From Pedobacter schmidteae (GTDB lineage Bacteria > Bacteroidota > Bacteroidia > Sphingobacteriales > Sphingobacteriaceae), in assembly GCA_945906015.1 (NCBI GenBank), contig CAMDQV010000045.1:1-10864 (forward strand): a stretch of 10,864 nucleotides of DNA, in the 5' to 3' direction. The position numbers and the translations under genes were made by a program. The notes under the pieces were generated by a model. The model did no database searches and was not told the DNA's origin. It saw only the letters and a list, made by a program, of their open reading frames with translations. Below are positions 8,298 through 10,864 of the stretch, piece by piece; the stretch's first letter is position 1; every line of letters begins with the position of its first letter.

Positions 8298-8329
8298 AAC
8301 CCTGTTTCAATTTTGGAACAGGGTTTTTT
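8298..8329 (+). terminator. Rho-independent terminator of the pfkA-gap operon
   Basis: AACCCTGTTTC (8298-8308) pairs with GGAACAGGGTT (8315-8325) to give an 11-bp stem (one T-G wobble) and a 6-nt loop AATTTT, followed by a six-T run (8324-8329). It lies 31 nt after gap and separates it from the oxidoreductase gene. Confidence 0.9.
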
Positions 8330-8344
8330 ACGAATAATAATTTC

Positions 8345-8352
8345 TATTTTCG
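8345..8352 (+). promoter_or_regulatory. Possible -7 box (TATTTTCG) of the oxidoreductase gene
   Basis: TATTTTCG differs from TAnnTTTG at one position and lies just downstream of the gap terminator and 28 nt before the ATG at 8381. The terminator implies the gene needs its own promoter, and this is the best candidate. No -33 element is clear. Confidence 0.35.
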
Positions 8353-8380
8353 GGGGTACAAGCGAGGTGAAATTCATAAA

Positions 8381-9343
8381 ATGAAAAAAATAATCTGGGG
8401 AATCATTGGCTGCGGTAACGTGAATGAAGTAAAAAGCGGCCCCGCATTCAATAAAGTTCCAAACTCCAGTTTGGCAGCTGTTATGCGTCGCGACAAGCTT
8501 AAGGCTGAAGATTATGCCAACAGACACCATGTTGGAAAATGGTATTCAGATGCTCAATCATTGATACAAGACGCTGAGGTCAATGCAATCTATATTGCTA
8601 CACCTCCAGATTCACATGAAGCCTATACACTGGCTGCATTCATGGCCGGAAAGCCAGTCTACGTAGAAAAACCAATGGCATTAAACTCAATCGAATCTCA
8701 AAAAATGCAGGAGGCAGCTGAAAAATTTAAATGCAAACTAAGTGTAGCCCATTACCGAAGAGCACAACCAAGATTCATTGAAATTAAACGAATCATTGAT
8801 GAAAAAATACTTGGTGAAATAATCTCAGTAGACATGCAAATGGCAATGACCCCTTCTCCTGATTTAGCTGAAACATGGAGAGTAAATCCTGCCATTTCTG
8901 GTGGAGGTCTTTTCCATGATCTTGCACCCCATCAACTTGACCTGATGCTTTTCTTTTTTGGAGAACCCACTAGCATACATGGTCAGGCACTAAACAAAAG
9001 CAAAAATTATCATGCCGACGATTATGTAAGTGCTGAAATTGGATTCAAAAACAATGTATTATTTAAAGGATTATGGGATTTTGACGTAAAAAAAGAAAAT
9101 GAAGAAGATCTCTGTGAGATTAAAGGCAAGAAAGGCATATTACGCTTTGGTGTTTTCAGCGACTTCTGTGAACTTAGCCTGAACGAAGAAACTAAATCGC
9201 TTACATTTGAGCATTTACCACATGTTCAGCAGCCTATGATAGAGCAAGTAGTTAATTATTTTCTGGATAAGGGGCCAAATCCATGTTCGGGAACTGATGC
9301 TCTTATCGTAATGAAGATGATGGATAAAATTGTAGCAAAATAG
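8381..9343 (+). CDS. Gfo/Idh/MocA family NAD(P)-dependent oxidoreductase
   Basis: Members oxidise or reduce sugars, inositols and related compounds with NAD(P). The 320 residues show an N-terminal Rossmann domain (about 1-122) with GIIGCGNV (7-14), ATPPDSHE (73-80) and the EKP motif at 96-98 holding catalytic K97. The C-terminal alpha/beta domain carries GGGLFHDLAPHQLDL (174-188), with D180 and H184 as the expected catalytic pair. No signal peptide is seen, so it should be cytoplasmic. The exact substrate cannot be read from sequence; GFO-like, inositol-dehydrogenase-like and biliverdin-reductase-like members share these motifs. It has its own transcription unit between the gap terminator and the inverted repeat at 9495-9529. 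The ATG at 8381 places the Rossmann glycines at the expected distance from the start. Confidence 0.92.
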   Translation: MKKIIWGIIGCGNVNEVKSGPAFNKVPNSSLAAVMRRDKLKAEDYANRHHVGKWYSDAQSLIQDAEVNAIYIATPPDSHEAYTLAAFMAGKPVYVEKPMALNSIESQKMQEAAEKFKCKLSVAHYRRAQPRFIEIKRIIDEKILGEIISVDMQMAMTPSPDLAETWRVNPAISGGGLFHDLAPHQLDLMLFFFGEPTSIHGQALNKSKNYHADDYVSAEIGFKNNVLFKGLWDFDVKKENEEDLCEIKGKKGILRFGVFSDFCELSLNEETKSLTFEHLPHVQQPMIEQVVNYFLDKGPNPCSGTDALIVMKMMDKIVAK

Positions 9344-9494
9344 CAATAATCGTTAAATTAAATCAGCTTCTTCAACACCTGACCACCTCAAGGTGGGGAG
9401 ATTCATTAATCCCTACAGATCATTGCCATACCTGCAGATCTGTTCAGAAAAAATAAATAAAATTAACTATTGAATATCCCATAGGTAATTAACA
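9344..9494. other. Non-coding stretch with small inverted repeats
   Basis: No gene is supported in the 238-bp gap between the oxidoreductase and the receptor. Besides the terminator at 9495-9529, it contains CCACCT/AGGTGG (9383-9388 and 9391-9396, or a 5-bp stem with a TCAA loop) and ACAGATC/GATCTGT (9415-9421 and 9437-9443, 15-nt loop), followed by an A-rich run. They could be a 3' UTR structure, a repeat remnant or a small RNA; nothing in the sequence decides between these. Confidence 0.4.
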
Positions 9495-9529
9495 ACAAAT
9501 CCCGCTCCGGTTTCCGGAGCGGGATTTGT
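9495..9529. terminator. Bidirectional terminator, perfect 16-bp inverted repeat
   Basis: ACAAATCCCGCTCCGG (9495-9510) and its exact complement (9514-9529) surround a TTT loop. The GC-rich core with AT ends, placed between convergent genes (oxidoreductase on plus, receptor on minus), fits a shared terminator. T-rich sequence follows on both strands, though the U-tracts are broken. Confidence 0.85.
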
Positions 9530-9581
9530 ACAAATTTAAAAAAATCAGCTTTTAATATGTTAAAAGATGATTTTTCAGAAA

Positions 9582-10864
9582 TTATTGATTTAAGGTAAAT
9601 CCTACATAGTACATTCCACCCATCTCAGGATTTCCATAAGAGGTTACATAGTATTTATTAAAAATATCTGAAGCACCGATCTTAATCATTCCCTTAACAG
9701 AAGGAATTTTTAAGTTGATCTGTGCATCAACAGTTCCGAATGAAGGAACCGCGCCTGCTGCAAATGATGAATTCCAGTAGAATGAATCCTGCCAGCGGTA
9801 AGAAACGTTCATACCAACATTCTTAACAATGTTGCGATTGCTGATACCTAAATTATAGCGAACTTTTGGGGTATTGAAATCATTCACATAAGTAATAGGG
9901 ATATCACCTATATTATTGTAAGAAATATTTCCAGTTAGGTTATATTTTCCCATCAAATAATCAATTCCAAGAGCTGTACCATAAGAAGTTACATTACCCT
10001 CTGCATTAACCGGAACACCAAACTTTGTAAAAGAAGTTCCACTTTGCTGGAATACCTCTACAGCGGTAATGAAATTGCTGTAGGTGTTATAATATCCATA
10101 GGCATCAAGCAAAACTTTGCTACCCAATAACCCTTTATAACCCAATTCATAAGCTTTTACGCTCTCTGGCTTTACTCCATCTGCAGTGAATGAATACGGT
10201 TTAAGTAAAGCAGGATTTGCCGCTCCTGCTGATGCAGAAGCTAAGAAATTACGGTAACTAACATCAGTAAATGGTTTGTTTCCATATAAATTATATTTCA
10301 CCAAACTTGAGGGCAAGCCGCCAATTAAACGTGTTGAACCACCACCAACTGAAAGGTCGATAAATTGATTCTGCGTGGTTGGATTACGATAACCTGTTTG
10401 ATACGATAATCTGATATTATTATTTGGCGCTACTGTGTAAACCCCTGCAATTCTTGGAGTAAAACGACCATCAAAATTCTGATTTTTATCATAACGTCCA
10501 GAGAAACTCAACTTAAATGCATCAGACAGTTTTTTACCCATTTGAACAAAAGCACCATATTCATCGATATCAATTTCACGGTTAAGGTCATCGAAAATAG
10601 TTCCTCCAGAATTTAAATCATATCTTCTATATGAAGCTCCAACCTGAAGTTCAAGGGCTTCTTTTAAAGCACTAGTGAAATTATACATCCCCTCATAATG
10701 GTAAAGGTTTGTTTTATCATTGAATCGTGCTCCTAAACCAGAGATGATATTAGTACTCATAATAGTTTTTTTCGCAGCTTCAAACTCGGTACTTCCAGGC
10801 AGAAATCTTCCAACATCCGCTGCTGTACGAGCCATTGAATGAGCTTGAGCATCAGGAGCACCTG
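9582..10864 (-). CDS. TonB-dependent outer-membrane receptor, C-terminal barrel (cut by window edge)
   Basis: The last 426 residues of a larger outer-membrane protein are present; the reading frame stays open through the right edge, so the ATG at 10835 is internal and not the start. TonB-dependent receptors import siderophores, metals, cobalamin or glycans using energy from TonB-ExbBD. The segment shows alternating beta-strands of a 22-strand barrel, with typical blocks RIAGVYTVAPNNNIRLSYQTGYRNPT, then KPESVKAYELGYKG and a final ASDIFNKYYVTSYGNPEMGGMYYVGFTLNQ with an aromatic residue near the end. The plug and TonB box are outside the window. It does not look like a SusC-type glycan receptor at its C-terminus, and no SusD follows. 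Substrate is undetermined; an iron or cobalamin-type role is possible. It ends 52 nt from the shared terminator. Confidence 0.9.
   Translation of the reverse strand, partial: GAPDAQAHSMARTAADVGRFLPGSTEFEAAKKTIMSTNIISGLGARFNDKTNLYHYEGMYNFTSALKEALELQVGASYRRYDLNSGGTIFDDLNREIDIDEYGAFVQMGKKLSDAFKLSFSGRYDKNQNFDGRFTPRIAGVYTVAPNNNIRLSYQTGYRNPTTQNQFIDLSVGGGSTRLIGGLPSSLVKYNLYGNKPFTDVSYRNFLASASAGAANPALLKPYSFTADGVKPESVKAYELGYKGLLGSKVLLDAYGYYNTYSNFITAVEVFQQSGTSFTKFGVPVNAEGNVTSYGTALGIDYLMGKYNLTGNISYNNIGDIPITYVNDFNTPKVRYNLGISNRNIVKNVGMNVSYRWQDSFYWNSSFAAGAVPSFGTVDAQINLKIPSVKGMIKIGASDIFNKYYVTSYGNPEMGGMYYVGFTLNQ

Noticed and set aside
9582..10835. Reading the receptor as a complete 417-residue gene starting at 10835
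   Set aside because: The frame continues upstream to the window edge without a stop, and the protein lacks the plug domain, so the ATG is internal.

Overview
The window looks like chromosomal DNA of a Bacteroidota bacterium, most likely from the Sphingobacteriaceae (Pedobacter-like). The evidence is an AT-rich sequence, a GldC-type gliding protein, a TonB-dependent receptor, Bacteroidota-style -7 boxes (TAnnTTTG) and A-rich leaders with few Shine-Dalgarno sites. The genus is an inference from protein style. No tRNA, rRNA, CRISPR array, prophage or insertion sequence was seen.

Layout. (1) 1-285, minus strand: the N-terminus of a dihydroorotase, cut by the window edge. (2) 514-2153, plus strand: an RhlE-like DEAD-box RNA helicase overlapping by 4 nt a small three-helix membrane protein. 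(3) 2175-2279: a 105-bp array of fifteen 7-bp units just upstream of gldC. (4) 2287-4571, plus strand: gldC, an unknown four-helix membrane protein, a DoxX-like membrane protein and an AlkB-type membrane di-iron hydroxylase. (5) 4611-5306, minus strand: a Nudix-related winged-helix regulator (NrtR/AraR-like) whose Nudix box is degenerate. (6) 5424-8266, plus strand, divergent from the regulator: pfkA, a BadF/N-acetylglucosamine-kinase-like protein with a damaged phosphate-1 loop, and gap, closed by a strong terminator at 8298-8329. (7) 8381-9343, plus strand: a Gfo/Idh/MocA oxidoreductase. (8) 9495-9529: a perfect 16-bp inverted repeat, a likely shared terminator. (9) 9582-10864, minus strand: the C-terminal barrel of a TonB-dependent receptor, cut by the window edge.

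The most coherent unit is the regulator-pfkA-kinase-like-gap block. It joins two committed or central glycolytic enzymes, a kinase-like protein that may have lost phosphotransfer, and a sugar- or nucleotide-sensing type of regulator. A 15-bp palindrome (5379-5393) with a GT-N7-AC core lies directly against the -7 box of pfkA, where a bound repressor would block transcription. This suggests a local circuit controlling glycolysis. The circuit is inferred; the motifs are visible in the sequence. The other notable element is the heptad repeat array before gldC.
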